Shown: in pieces, positions 22,914-35,105 of the stretch
How positions within the stretch are numbered: position 1 is the stretch's first letter
Layout of the letters: every line of letters starts with the position of its first letter
Assembly (NCBI GenBank): GCA_954871525.1
Contig: OX940860.1
Coordinates: 54,238,724-54,302,723, forward strand
From: Parietaria judaica
Lineage: Eukaryota > Streptophyta > Magnoliopsida > Rosales > Urticaceae
Direction of reading: 5' to 3'
DNA: 64,000 bases
Program-made: the position numbers and the translations under genes
The notes under the pieces: model-generated
The model's input: the letters and a program-made list of their open reading frames with translations, nothing else
Told to the model about the DNA's origin: nothing
Databases searched by the model: none

Positions 22914-22957
<44 letters not shown>
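22914..22957. repeat. ATT microsatellite
   Basis: About 15 units of TTA/ATT. Confidence 0.95.
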
Positions 22958-22958
<1 letters not shown>

Positions 22959-23025
22959 AATTATAATGTTTCAAACAAGATTTGGTTCTTGTTTTGGCCG
23001 ACAGGTCGTTTGCCGTTATCGACGG

Positions 23026-23233
23026 AGTAATCGGTTGTCAATGGATTTATCGATGGAAAACCTATAAAATATATCATTACCGTTATCGAAACTTATCGAT
23101 ACTTATTGATGGATTAATTGGTTATCGATGGATTTATCGATGGAAAACCTATAAAATATAGCATTACCGTTATCGAAACTTATCGATACTTATTGATGGA
23201 TTAATCGGTTATCGATGGAAAACTTATAAAACA
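23026..23233 (+). repeat. 87-base tandem repeat, ~2.3 copies
   Basis: The block 'atggatttatcgatggaaaa' starts at 23041 and again at 23128; a third partial copy begins near 23200. Each unit is rich in TTATCGATAA-like palindromic words. Confidence 0.8.
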
Positions 23234-23771
23234 TTTTCTTACATATTTACACTCAAATCATAACATAAAATAACATAAAGCAAGTCACATACTAATATGA
23301 CAAAACATAATCATAAATCAAGTCTCATAACACACAAACATAAACGCAAACAAATAGTCAATACTAACGGAATATAATGAGTTGAACGTGTGATGGCGGA
23401 CTGCTTCCCAACTACCTTGGCGGACTGTTTCCCAATTATATATACAATGTGAAATTACATTAAAAAATGCTCAATTTAACCAATTTCGGGAAGAAAAAAA
23501 ATGTACTTTTATCGCAATAATTGGACAATTCAGTAAAACGTTAATTACAAAATAAAATATTTCAAACTCACAAATTTTGAATTATATATAATCTTCCCAA
23601 TTAAAGTTATATAAAAAAAAATTAAAGAACTAGCTCAAATTAACTATGATATAAAATTTGTGTACTTTTGCCGCAAAAATTAGAAAATTTGGGAAAACCT
23701 CAAATTTCAAAAAAAAAAAAAATTATGTCAAACTCATAGTTCCCCAATTACATACAATGTTACAAAATGAA
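23234..23771. other. AT-rich intergenic
   Basis: No gene. Weakly repeated words (caatttcgggaa / aaatttgggaaa) occur twice. Confidence 0.5.
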
Positions 23772-24330
23772 ATTACTGATGATTTTTTATGCAGGTAAAC
23801 CCTCGATATTATCAGAAATATGTCTCTTAGCTCACATGATAACATTCAAAAGTATTTTAAAGCGCAAAAGTTATACTTTTGTGCAAATCAAGATCCGGGT
23901 AATTTGAAACACTGATTAGATAAATAATAAAAATTTAATATGACATCATAAATAATATTATTAAATAATCACTGAAATAAATAAAGCAATAAATGTTTGC
24001 ATATATTAACTTAATACATAAGGCCGTACCTCTCATTGGCAACTCTAGTTGCTTCGATTTCCTCAGGGTTCCGACGTGCTGAGGAAAGCTCTCGTGACCT
24101 TCCGAGATATGCTCCTGGATTCCCGGTACTGAAGCGTGGGCTTCGGCGACAGAACTTCGACACCAAAAATATAGTGGTTCTTTTGAAGCCTTCGGAGAAA
24201 TCGTCTCACTAACCCGAACGGAGAACGGGAGAGCAGTGGCAAAAATTCACAGACTCTAGAGAGAGGAGAGAGTTCTAATATTACTCTGATGAATGTGTGA
24301 AGAATTGTGTCAAATGAGGTCCCTATTTAG

Positions 24331-24888
24331 TGTGAGTTTAAGCCTGACTTGGCTCAACTCCTAGCAGAGATTTCCCCACCAGGGATCTCCCCACCAGAAC
24401 TTCCCCTAGCAGAGATCTTCCTAGCAGGAGTTCTCTCACCAGAGATAGGTCCGACCAGAGAGTTTCCCCAGCAGGAAAGGATCCGACCAGGAATGCTCCT
24501 ACCAGAGATGCCCCTACCAGAAGAACTCCTACCAGGATTGTCCCGAGCAGAACTACACCCTAGCAGGCTTGCTAGAGACACACGACCAGAAGGTTCCAAA
24601 CTTGAGGAGCAAGTTTGGAGATTTGATTTGGTTTCCTGATTTTATCAGGATTCGAATATAAATGTAAAATATTTGATTCAGTTTATTTTAGGAAGTTTAG
24701 CTAGGGTTTCGGTTTTTCTGGTCTCCTATAAATACTAGTGTTAGTGTTTATTTTTTTTTTGTAATTCCATTATTGCAATTTTTCCTTCGATTAATCAGAG
24801 AAGTTTTTCTCCCAATTTCTTTGTTCTTTCCTTCTTTTCTTGGTCTACGTTTGTTCTTTGGCAGATCCATTCCCATTGGGAACAAACA
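24331..24888 (+). repeat. Copia-3 5' LTR
   Basis: TGTGAGTTTAAGCC to GGGAACAAACA. TATA box in 'gtctcctataaatactag' (~24720-24737). It has a degenerate ACCAGAGAT/AGCAGAGAT short-repeat block. Confidence 0.93.
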
Positions 24889-24890
24889 AT

Positions 24891-24902
24891 TGGTATCAGA
24901 GC
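24891..24902 (+). other. Copia-3 primer binding site
   Basis: TGGTATCAGAGC, two bases after the 5' LTR; initiator tRNA-Met type. Confidence 0.9.
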
Positions 24903-24906
24903 AAAG

Positions 24907-26037
24907 GTGCCAAAGAAGATGTCGTCACCAAGCAAGTCCACCGGAGGAGAGCTGACGACGGCGACGAAGATTGGATCAAAGGAAGGGAATGTGACGCTCC
25001 ATTACCTGATGCTCACGAAGAGCAATTACTCGGTGTGGGCATTGAAGATGCGAGTGAACTTGCAGGCGCAAGGGGTTTGGGAGGCTGTGGAAGGCAACGA
25101 TGTCGAAGGGCTCAAGGAGAGGATAGCGCTCGCCGCCATCTACCAAGGAGTTCCGGAAGATGTCCTTCTCATGATCGCCGAGAAGGATTCCGCAAAGGAG
25201 GCGTGGTCGACACTTCAAACCATGTACATGGGCGCAGATCGCGTCAAGGAAGCAAAGGTCCAGACCTTGATGAGTGAGCTCGAGGTTATGAGGATGAGGG
25301 AGAGCGAATCAATTGATGATTTCGCTATGCGGCTCACGTCCATTGTGACCGGCATACGTTCGCTGGGAGACAAGGTGGAGGAGACCACCATCGTCAAGAA
25401 GTTTCTCCGAGCAGTGCCTCACAAGTACATGCAGATCGTGACATCGATTGAGCAGTTCGGCGACCTCAAGATCATGACGGTCGAGGAGGTTGTTGGTTGC
25501 CTCAAAGCCCACGAGGAGAAACTTCGGGGTTACGGTGACAGACAAGAGTAGAAGCACCTCCTGCTCACGCATGAAGAGTGGACGGCCAGACAGAAGAAAA
25601 GCGGGGGAGCAGACTTTTCTTCTAGCTCCTCTGGTCGGAGTAGCTACAACGGAGACAGCCGAGAACGTTGTAGAGGTCGTGGACGAGGGCGAGGTCGGGA
25701 CACGCGAGGTCGCGGCAGTGGTGCACCCCGTCAGGAAAGCACGACCAGGAGAGACAAGAGCACAGTGAAGTGCTATAATTGTCAGAAGCTTGGGCACTTT
25801 ACTTCAGAGTGCCGCAGCAAGAACCACAAAGAGGAAGCGAATCTGATGAGATTCAATGAAGACCAGTCGGCTCTGATGTTTGCCGAACAGGAGGTGAGCC
25901 TGGACGGACAAGAAGACGAGAAGACGATCCTCGTAGGCGAGAGAGAGCAGACCTGCTCGGAGAGCAGAGAGCAGACTTGCTCAAAATCCGAGCAGAGACC
26001 AGAGACCAGCGACCAGAGAGCTCCGAGCAGAGACTAG
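24907..26037 (+). pseudogene. Copia-3 gag
   Basis: The start MPKKMSSPS lies directly after the primer site. The capsid region runs to about residue 210, then a TAG at 25549-25551 falls where Copia-1 and Copia-2 have a Glu codon. After an Arg/Gly-rich stretch the same frame reopens and contains an intact CCHC knuckle (CYNCQKLGHFTSEC, near 25768-25810). It then enters a linker of CAG-AGA-ACC type repeats and ends in TAG at 26035-26037, in place of a Gln codon. Gag would form the particle; this copy gives only truncated products. Confidence 0.85.
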
Positions 26038-26330
26038 AGACCAGACGCCAGAGACCAGAGAGCAGACCTGCTCAGAGAAGAAGACCACCGAGATGGTGTT
26101 CCTGATCGAGGACAAGGTTATTGCGAACCTCCTCGTTGACGGAGAACAGAAAATCTCTACCAATGTCTGGTACCTAGACAATGGCGTGAGAAACAACAAG
26201 ACATGAGACAGAGCTAAGTTTGAAGAGCTTGATGAGAAGATCACAGGGAACGTGAAATTTGGCGATGGCTCCATCGTCGAAATTAGATGCAGAGGGTCCA
26301 TCCTGTTCTTGTGTAAGAACAGGGACCAAC
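26038..26330 (+). pseudogene. Copia-3 protease remnant
   Basis: Conserved words 'VFLIEDKVIANLLVDGE' and 'WYLDNG' are readable, but the motif after DNG is ruined (DNGVRNNKT then TGA, against DNGASNHMTGD in the relatives). It ends where the solo LTR was inserted. Confidence 0.75.
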
Positions 26331-29131
26331 TGTTGGACATATGTGTCCTTAAACAAGATATTTCATCCATTTGTAAAAGATTATGATATGTCATTGAATA
26401 AAGATAATACTTATTATGTTAATCTTATTATAGTTTCTGGTAGAGTAAAATAGAATGTTTGTTTCCTTAGTTCATAAAGGATGCAATTATGTTATTATTA
26501 TCACAGCAGAGTCAATGTGAGGAAGAATTAATAATCATAATGAATGAACTTAAAATGTCCGTGACCTGATTAACTGGGTGGGAGCCCATTAATCGTTTAA
26601 GGTCATTAATGTGACTAAGTGACAATCTTATTCTGGATTTTGTGTGTGTCACACTCACTAGAAGTGCATTAAGTATGAAGTGTTTTCATACTGGACTGGA
26701 CCTGACTTAAACTTCGGAAGCTATCATATAAGACCGTCACTGATAACTTGGAGTTGAGTCACTAGTAGATGATCAAATGGATATTCGATCTAAGTCCTGA
26801 GTGGTCTTGAGTCCGAGCTGCTGGCTTGATTGTTCTTTGATTTAACCGTTAAAGAACACAATATATTACCGTTGTTCCCAACACTATTATTTTGGGAACA
26901 TGATAGTCAGCAGTAAGGGTAGCTTGGTCATAGACATGGGCATCACACAGCTCTCTTCAGAGTGATGATGATTCCCTTGATTGTCAGTGGTGAGAAGTGA
27001 GAGGTACCCGTGCGCAACTTATGAATCGAAACCATAAGTGGGTCACTCATAATATTACTGACTGAGTCAAGGTTGAAAATGCAATGAGGGGCATAACGGT
27101 AGAAACCGCCTGCTCGTGTATGGATCATCAAGTGAAATATCAATAACCCGAATTTGATTGTATCAATGGACACCCTGCGGTTATAAAGGGAATAATATAT
27201 ACCGTATCACTAAAGAGTGCAGCCTCGGGTCTATAGTGGAATCACTTCGAGGTTTGACGAACAACTAGCAGTTCGTTGGAGCTTAAGTGATACGGGTCCA
27301 TGGTCCCCAGGATAGCTCCGTAACGGATGATACGTACGTGCTTAAAATACATTCTGGATAATGTTTAATCATTTGGCTTACCATGTTGTTGGAAATTAAA
27401 TTCTAAGCAACTTTGCTTTTTGAACCAAGTCATTTCGACTTGCGGTTAGTGATTTATGGATTTTCTAAGTTTATGTTCGGTTCGTTAACTATGAAATTAA
27501 ATCACATGTCACGAATTTAAATGATGGTGTGGCACCATAACATTTTAATGTGTGATATTGAGATAAGGAATTATTAATATAATTTAATTATTTGGATTTA
27601 ATTATTAATATCTTATTAATAATTAATTAATAATTAATATATTTATATTAATAATAATAATATATATTTAATTATATATTACATGTGTAAATCGATGTGG
27701 GCTTACATGACCTAGCCCACACAAGTTTGACCTAGCTAAGGGTTTGAGGTTTGCGGCATAAGTACCTAAAGTTTGGTACTTTGGCAAAAACCCTAAAATC
27801 AATCTTATCCTTTAGATCGGAGATGATTTAATATCAACCGTAGGATTAAGATGATTGAATTTTTGACGTAACCCTAATTCAAAAATAGTAGCTTGGTGAC
27901 CAAGCTTAGGTTTTTCGAATTTGACCTAATTAATTGTATCCGTTAGATCGGTTTAAGATTTAATCTTTACCGTCGGATTGGAAATTAATTAATATATATA
28001 TTTTCGAAGATAATGATGAAGATAAAATCGAATTAGGCTTTTACCAAGTCTTAGAATATTTGATTTTTATCCCAAATTAATTTGATCCATTAGACCGGTC
28101 TAAGATTAATCTAAGCCGTTGGATCTAGATAATTAATTTCGAAATTATCATTATTATATATATATATATATATTTCGAAATTAAGATAAGTAGATAAGAT
28201 TGGTTTACCAAGTCTTTCTTATTTAATTAAATCCCTAATTAATTGTATCCATTGGATTTAGATAAGATTGAATCTAAGCCTTTGGATTAGGATAATTAAT
28301 TATATTTAATAATAAGTTTCGAAATTAGATATATATATATATATATATAAATATTCGAATTATATTTAAATAAGAAGATAAGATTGATTTTTGTATTTAT
28401 CAAGTCTTTCTTATTTAATTAAATACAAGTTTAATTATAACCATTGGATCTAGATGAGATTAAATCTCAACCATTGGATTGGAATAATTAAAGTATTTAA
28501 ATATATATAAAATTCGAATTTAGGAGTGAAAATCTCTAATTCGGTTACAGTCTTGAGCCTATAAATAGGAGGCTCATTCTACACATTTTTCACACCTTCC
28601 CCAGAGCAAAAACTCGAGCTCTCCTTCTCTCTCTAGGATCTGCGAGTTTTCTGCTTCTGATCTCTTTTCTGGTTCGGCTTAGTGAGACGTTGTTCTCCGG
28701 AAGCTTCAAAAGAACCTCAGTTAAAGTTTTGCGACGGAGTCCTGCCGGCGAAGCCCACGCTTCGGTACGAGGAATCCAGGAGAATATCCCGGAAGATCAC
28801 GGGTGTTTCCCTCAGCACCGGCGGAGCCCTGCCGAACTTCAGAGTCCGCAACCAGAAACGTCAACCGAGGTACGGCCTAATGCATTGGGTTAATAAATGC
28901 AAACATTTACCGCTTTCTATTTATTTCTTATTTCGACTATGATATTAATAATGAGTTGTGAATATTAAATATGTAATATTTATCGGATCTTGTTAAAATG
29001 GTTATTACCCGATATCCGTGCCGTTACGATAATAAGTTTTCCGCTTTAAAATAATATTTTAAATGTTACCGGGACGGCTCGGAGGCTTATTCAGGGTAAT
29101 GGAGTCGGGAATCAAACCCCGATTTCCAACA
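26331..29131 (+). repeat. inner solo LTR of family X (2801 bases)
   Basis: TGTTGGACATATG to GATTTCCAACA, with perfect duplication CCAAC at 26326-26330 and 29132-29136. It sits inside the Copia-3 protease region. A TATA box lies in 'gcctataaatagg' (~28557-28570), followed by transcript-like GC-rich sequence. There are no internal genes, so it formed by LTR recombination after insertion. It matches the 5' ~1.1 kb at 59809-60904 closely and the full LTR at 60905-63859 in reverse. Confidence 0.93.
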
Positions 29132-29141
29132 CCAACGCCTC

Positions 29142-30602
29142 ATGACCCAGGTCTACTACATCCCAAAGCTGAAGAGTAACATCATCAGCCTCGGACAGAT
29201 GACAGAGATCGGCAACACAGTGGTGATGTCTGGTCCCTATTTGAAGATGTGGAACAGTAGTGGCAACCTGCTGATGAAGATGAAGAGAACGCCGAACAGG
29301 TTGTACAAGATTCTCCTAGAGACAGGCCAACCCGTCTGCTTAATGGCTTCCCTAGCAGACCCGGCCTGGTTGTGGCATGCAAGACTTGGGCACGTAAACT
29401 TCTACGCGCTCAAGCTGATGGGCGAGAAGGAGATGGCCTTTGGGGTTCCCAAGATTGAACACCCCAACTAGCTATGCGAATGCTGCATGATCGCGAAACA
29501 GGCTCGAGTGACATTCCCGATCAAGGCCAAGTTCCGAGCAGAACGACCTCTCCAACTGGTGCATGCGGACCTCTGTGGTCCAATCATCCCAGCAACTCTA
29601 GCCGAAAGCAAGTATTTCCTACTACTTATTAACGACTACAGTCGCTGGATGTGGATCTACACGCTCAAGGAGAAGAGTGGAGCCTTTGAAGTCTTCAAGA
29701 AGTTCAAGAGGCTTGTGGAGAATGGGTCTGAACACAAGATGAAGGTCTTGAGAACAGACCGAGGTGGAGAATTCACATCCTAGCAGTTCGGAGAGTTCTG
29801 CGATAAGAAAGGAGTAGAGCGCCACCTGACCGCACCATATACTCCCCAACAGAACGGTGTGGTGGAGAGACGAAACCGGACAGTGATGGACACAGCGAGA
29901 AGCTTGCTGAAATGTATGCAAGTACCGGCGAGGTTTTGGGGAGAAGCAGTTAGACACGCGGTCTATTTGCTAAACTGTTTGCCAACAAAGGCGCTAGGAG
30001 AGCGCACACCCTACCAGGCATGGAATGGAAAGAAACCTCACTTGGAACACTTGAGACTGTTTGGGTGCACCGCACATGTGAAGACTGCGGGTCCCCATCT
30101 GAAGAAGCTCGATGACAGGAGTCAGTCGATGGTGTACCTTGGTGTTGAAGACGAAAGCAAGGCACACAGACTCTTTGACCCCCGACGAGGCAAGATCCAG
30201 GTGAGCAGAGATGCTGTGTTCGAAGAAGAGAAGAAGTGGGAGTGGCGCGATGAGAACGGTGAGCCCGAGAAGAACTCATTTGAGTTCAAAGTTGAAGAAG
30301 ACGTTGCCGACCAGGAAGGACCAACAACATCCAGCTCGGGTATCTCTACGAGCTCGGGTACCCCTACCAGCTCTGGTGCCCCCACCAGCTCAGGTACCCC
30401 TACCAGAGATTCCTGCCCGGGTACACCCAGGACATCCAGCTCGAGCAGAACCAGCTCGTCCAGCTCAGGAGATTCATCGATCAAGGATGGCCCAAGAGGA
30501 TTCCGTCCCCTAGCAGAAGTCTACGAAGAGTCTCAGGAAGTGGAGATGAACCTAGAAGAGTTGTACTTGTTGTGCGCCGAGGAGCCGGCCAACTACCAAT
30601 AG
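29142..30602 (+). pseudogene. Copia-3 integrase and linker
   Basis: Carries the integrase zinc site (WHARLGH ... LCECCM, all ligands present), the core acids VHADLCGP and LRTDRGGEF, and the Glu in VVERRNRT. A low-complexity linker of SSG-x-STS-type repeats follows (~30330-30480). Stops at 29469 and 29781 both replace Gln codons; 30600 replaces an acidic codon. It integrated the DNA copy in life; no product would be active now. Confidence 0.85.
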
Positions 30603-32080
30603 GCAGCTACCGAGCAGGAATGGCAGGAAGCAATGAAGAAGGAGTTGGAATCCATCGAGAAGAACAAGACAAGGGAGCTCACCGACCTGCCCAAAAGTCA
30701 GAAACCCATTGGCTTGAAATGGGTCTACAAGCTGAAGAAGGACACCGAGGGGAATGTCCTAAAGCACAAGGTAAGGCTAGTAGCCAAAGGCTACGTGCAG
30801 AGGCAAGGAGTCGACTTCGAGGAAATTCTTGCTCCCGTGGCGAGACTAGACACGATCAAACTCATCCTAGCCCTAGCAGCTCATCGAGGTTGGGAGATTC
30901 ACCACATGGATGTCAAATCGGCATTCTTAAATGGTGACCTCGAGGAAGAAGTCTACGTCAGTCAACCTGAAGGTTTTGGCGTCAAGGGCAAGGAGAAGAA
31001 GGTGTACAAGCTCTCCAAGGCTCTATACGGGCTACGTCAAGCTCCAAGGGCGTGGAACATACGCCTCGACAAGAGTTCAAAGAGTCTTGGATTCACAAAG
31101 TGCTCCACGAAGCAGGCAGTGTACACCAGGAGCAGCAGAGAAGAAGTTCTGGTCGTCGGAGTTTATGTGGACGACTTGATTGTCACTGGATCCGGCGCAG
31201 GAGGCGTAGAAGGATTCAAGAAGCAAATGATGGCCGAGTTCAAGATGACTGATCTTGGACTACTTTCTTACTACCTCGGCATCGAGGTGGACCAGAAGAA
31301 GGACTGCATCACGCTCAAGCAGTCGGCCTACGCGAAGAAGATCCTCAAGCAATTTGAGATGACAGATTGCAGCCCGAGTAAGTACCCAATGGAGGCGAAG
31401 CTGCAGCTCGGGAAGGATGCTGAAGGAGGAGAAGTGGATCCCACATAGTATAGACGCGTGATCGGGTGTCTGAGGTATCTCACCCACACCGACCAGACAT
31501 TTCTCACGCAGTAGGGATAGTTAGTCGTTTCATGGAGAAGCCCAAAAGTGCACACTAGCAGGCCGTGAAGCACATCTTGCGCTACATGAAAGGAACGACG
31601 GACTACGGGATCCAATATGGAAGAGGCAGGGGAGCAGAAGAGCTAGTCGGCTTCACTGACAGCGATCTAGCCGGTAACATTGATGATAGGAAGAGTACCG
31701 GAGGGATGGCGTTCTACTTCAACGGGAACCTGATCACCTGGAAATCTCAGAAGCAGAAGACTATAGTTCTATCTTCATGTGAAGCAGAGTTCATGGCAGC
31801 AACCGCAGCAGTATGTCAAGCTATGTGGTTAAAGGGGATTCTGAGTGAAGTGACTGGAGACGAGCAGAAGCGAGTAACACTCTTCGTGGACAACAAGTCC
31901 GCAATAGCGCTGATGAAGAACCCAGTATTTCATGGTCGGAGCAAGCACATAGACACTCGGTATCATTATATTCGCGAGTGTGTGGAGAAGCGGAATATCA
32001 TCGTGGAGTTTGTCAGCACGAAGGAGCAGCGGGCAGATATACTCACCAAGGCTCTAGGAAGATTAAGTTCGCGGAGATGA
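30603..32080 (+). pseudogene. Copia-3 reverse transcriptase and RNase H
   Basis: Reverse transcriptase lies at ~30633-31330 with an intact YVDD motif ([11 protein letters not shown]). A TAG at 31446-31448 replaces Glu in DPTEYRR. A one-base deletion near 31490 shifts the frame, and a TAG at 31556-31558 replaces Gln. RNase H runs ~31565-32060 with 'TDSDLAGN', 'SSCEAEF' and 'LFVDNKSA'. A last frame change near 32060 separates it from the LTR-reading tail. Confidence 0.88.
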
Positions 32081-32123
32081 GAGAGCTGCTCGGAGTGAAG
32101 AACCTCGACCCAAGTCAAACTTA

Positions 32124-32133
32124 CGGGGGAGAA
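32124..32133 (+). other. Copia-3 polypurine tract
   Basis: CGGGGGAGAA, directly before the 3' LTR. Confidence 0.8.
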
Positions 32134-32720
32134 TGTGAGTTTAAGCCTGACTTGGCTCAACTCCTAGCAGAGTTTTCCCCACCAGGGATCTCCCCACCAA
32201 AACTTCCCCTAGCAGAGAAGAGCCCGAGCAGATATCTTCCTAGCAAGAGTTCTCCCACCAGAGAGCTCCCCACCAGAGATAGGTCCGACCAGAGAGTTTC
32301 CCCAGCAGGAAAGGATCCGACCAGGACTGCTCCTACCAGAGATGCCCCTACCAGACGAACTCCTACCAGGATTGTCTCGAGGAGAACTACACCCTAGCAG
32401 GCTTGCTAGGGACACACGACCAAAAGGTTCCAAACTTGAGGAGAAAGTTTGGAGATTTGATTTGGTTTCCTGATTTTGTCAGGATTCGAATGTAAATGTA
32501 AAATATTTGATTTAGTTTATTTTAGGAAATTTAGCTAGGGTTTCGGTTTTTCTGGTCTCCTATAAATACTAGTGTTAGTGTTTATTTTTTTTGTAATTCC
32601 ATTATTGCAATTTTGCCTTCGATTAATCAGAGAAGTTTTTCTCCCAATTTCTTTGTTCTTTCCTTCTTTTCTTGCTCTACGTTTGTTCTTTGGCAGATCC
32701 ATTCCCATTGGGAACCAACA
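32134..32720 (+). repeat. Copia-3 3' LTR
   Basis: Same ends as the 5' LTR, with an extra ~29 bases in the short-repeat block. A frame from RNase H stays open into it as far as 32397. Confidence 0.93.
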
Positions 32721-34398
32721 TTTATAGGGTTTGGTCCCAACCGATTTAGATAAATTCTCTCAACCATCTAGAAATATTATCTTCCTAATTTTTTAATATA
32801 TATATATATATATATAATTTCAATCCAATGGTCCAGATCAAACCATGTTCAATCTAACAGATGAAATTAATCAGAGAGTAAATCAAATTTTTGACTAAGT
32901 CAAAATTCGATTCTTTATCCTCATTATTTTTGAAATATATATATATATATATATATTTAATTTTCAATACAGTGGTTTAAGATTAAATCTCAATGTCATC
33001 CAACAAATCAAATTAATCGGGATTAATTCAAATATCAAAACTTGATCATCAAGTAATTCGAATTACATATATATTTAATCGATTTTTGAATCCAACGGTT
33101 AAGATTAAATGTTAACCGATCAAATGGAAAAAAAATCAATTTTAGGGTTTTTTTCAAATACCTAAACATTAAGTATTTATGCCGCAAATTGGAAATCAAT
33201 TTTAGGGTTTTTTTCATACGTGTATTTTTTTTCACATTTCATGCCTTCACAATTTTTTATTTTTATTTTTATTATAATAATAATAATATTAATATTAATT
33301 ATTAATTAATTATTAACTATCCAATTAATAATTAAATCAAAATAGTTAAATTATATATTAAATATTGTTCTCAAATATGACACATTAAAACATTGCGGGT
33401 ACAACTTTTAATTTCATGTCACGTGATTTGATTAATGCAAACCGAACTATAGGTTAAAAGCATTATATTCATCAATCAAACAGTCAGTCAGAATGTCAGA
33501 TTGACATTGTTCCAAAACATAAATTATCAGAATTAAATTTCTAACAAATTTCCAGTTGTTTCCAAATTCAATTCCATCATCCTTTGACATTTATATTTTC
33601 AATACCAAACTTTGGTCCTTTTTCCGCAGAAAAATAAAGCTTTTCAAAGTCTGACATAGACTTTTCAAATTCTGTTAATCATACTGTAGTCGACCAACTT
33701 ACGGATACGAATGGTAAGTTACGCACGAGTCCATTTTACTTTTCATGATTAACAATAAAGGAAATCATCATCACTCTAAAGAGAGCAATGTGATGTCTGT
33801 TTTTGTAATTGAGCTACTCTCTATCGACTATCATGCTCCCAAAATAACAGTTATGGGAACGAAAATGTATGTGTTCTTTAACAGGTAAATCAAAGAACTG
33901 TCAAGTCAACAATCCGGGATCACGATTACTCAGGACTTAGATTGATTTTGCATTTGACTATCTTTAGTGACTTAATTCCAAGCTACCAGTGACTGTCTTG
34001 TATGATGAGCTTCCGGAATTTAGTCAAGTCATGTCCAGTATGAAGACGCTTCATACTTAATGCACTTCTAGTGAGTGTGACACACACTATTTTCCAGAAT
34101 AAGATTTTTCACTTAATCACATTAATGACTTTAAGAATTAATGGGCTCCCACCCAGTTAATTAAGTCATGGACAACTTAAGTTCATTTATTATATTCATC
34201 AATTCTTCCTCACATTGACTTGGCCGTGATAATGATATATAATTACATTTCATTATGAGCTAGGGATGAAAATTCAATTATATTATATAGAAAACTATAA
34301 TAGCATTAACGTACATAACAACTTTGTTCAATCGATGAATCAAAATCTTTAAAGGGGGCAAAAGTCACACTGTTTAAGGACACTTTCCTAACAATTAC

Positions 34399-35105
34399 AT
34401 CAAAAAAATTGATAATGTAGCTCAAATTCACCAATTTCCAAAAAAGGGTACTTATGACGCAGTTAAATAATAACTCGGAATAACCCTAAAACATCACCTA
34501 AATCTGCAAAAATTCAAAAAAAAAAATCACACAAACAATCTTATTTCATCGATATTCAATCATGAGCATAAAAAAATTAATTTCATCAACAACATATCAT
34601 CAAAATCACAAATTCACAAGTAAACTAATATGAAACATAAACTTTAACTTTAATTCAACCTGATACATTTCTAAGAAAATACTACAAATATAGAATAATA
34701 TTATGAAAAATTGAAAGGATTCATACATATTCAACTTTAGAAGTTGAAATCTCAATATCCATTAAAAAATCAAAAAATATTACCTTCAAAATGTGATTTT
34801 ATTCTCTTTTGGTACTTATGCCGTCATTTGGAAAGGGCTTCGAAACTCAAGCCTGGCGTGGATAATCGAGCTCCTTCTTGAGTATTTGCACTCGAAAAAA
34901 TTGATCGATATATTGCTATCTTCTCGCCTCGATTAATCGCGATAAGTATAAAATGACAACGATTATCAAAGAAAACTTACGGAGAACCTCTTAATCCTTG
35001 ATTATTGTCAATAATCGCAATATCTCATTCCTTGGTTCCAAAAATATAATTATACTATTATATATACTTCTATTATTATAATACGGTGTAATTATACAAT
35101 ATAGT
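34399..35105. other. AT-rich intergenic
   Basis: No gene or clear repeat assigned; short words recall the region 23450-23700. Confidence 0.45.

Larger units (their letters stand above)
24331..32720 (+). mobile_element. Copia-3, copia element interrupted by a solo LTR
   Basis: Full-length copia, ~5.6 kb once the 2801-base LTR insert and its duplication are removed. LTRs are 24331-24888 and 32134-32720. The flanks TTTAG (24326-24330) and TTTAT (32721-32725) are a duplication with one change; the uninterrupted target 'ccctatttatag' is preserved at 61467-61478 in another family X LTR. Gene order is gag, protease, integrase, reverse transcriptase, RNase H on the plus strand. It is broken by stops at 25549, 26035, 29469, 29781, 30600, 31446 and 31556 and by frameshifts near 31490 and 32060. 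LTR length differences (558 versus 587) and the many lesions make it older than Copia-1. Confidence 0.93.
23777..34393 (-). repeat. outer solo LTR of family X, split by Copia-3
   Basis: Left part 23777-24330 and right part 32721-34393 together make ~2.2 kb that aligns, in minus orientation, with the family X LTRs at 26331-29131 and 60905-63859. It ends 'ctttcctaaca' at 34393, and the duplication ATTAC flanks it (23772-23776 and 34394-34398). No internal genes adjoin it, so it is a solo LTR left by LTR-LTR recombination. It is more diverged than the other family X copies, fitting its outermost, oldest position in the nest. Confidence 0.7.

Noticed and set aside
7851..24902. Matches to the 3' end of tRNA-Met
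   Set aside because: These are retrotransposon primer sites next to LTRs, not tRNA genes; no cloverleaf can be built around them.
26943..27173. A 76-codon frame (MSIDTIKFGLL...) antisense in family X LTRs, open in three copies (also 60421-60651 and 63017-63247)
   Set aside because: The few differences between copies all change the protein and there is no known motif; recent common ancestry is enough to explain the open frame.
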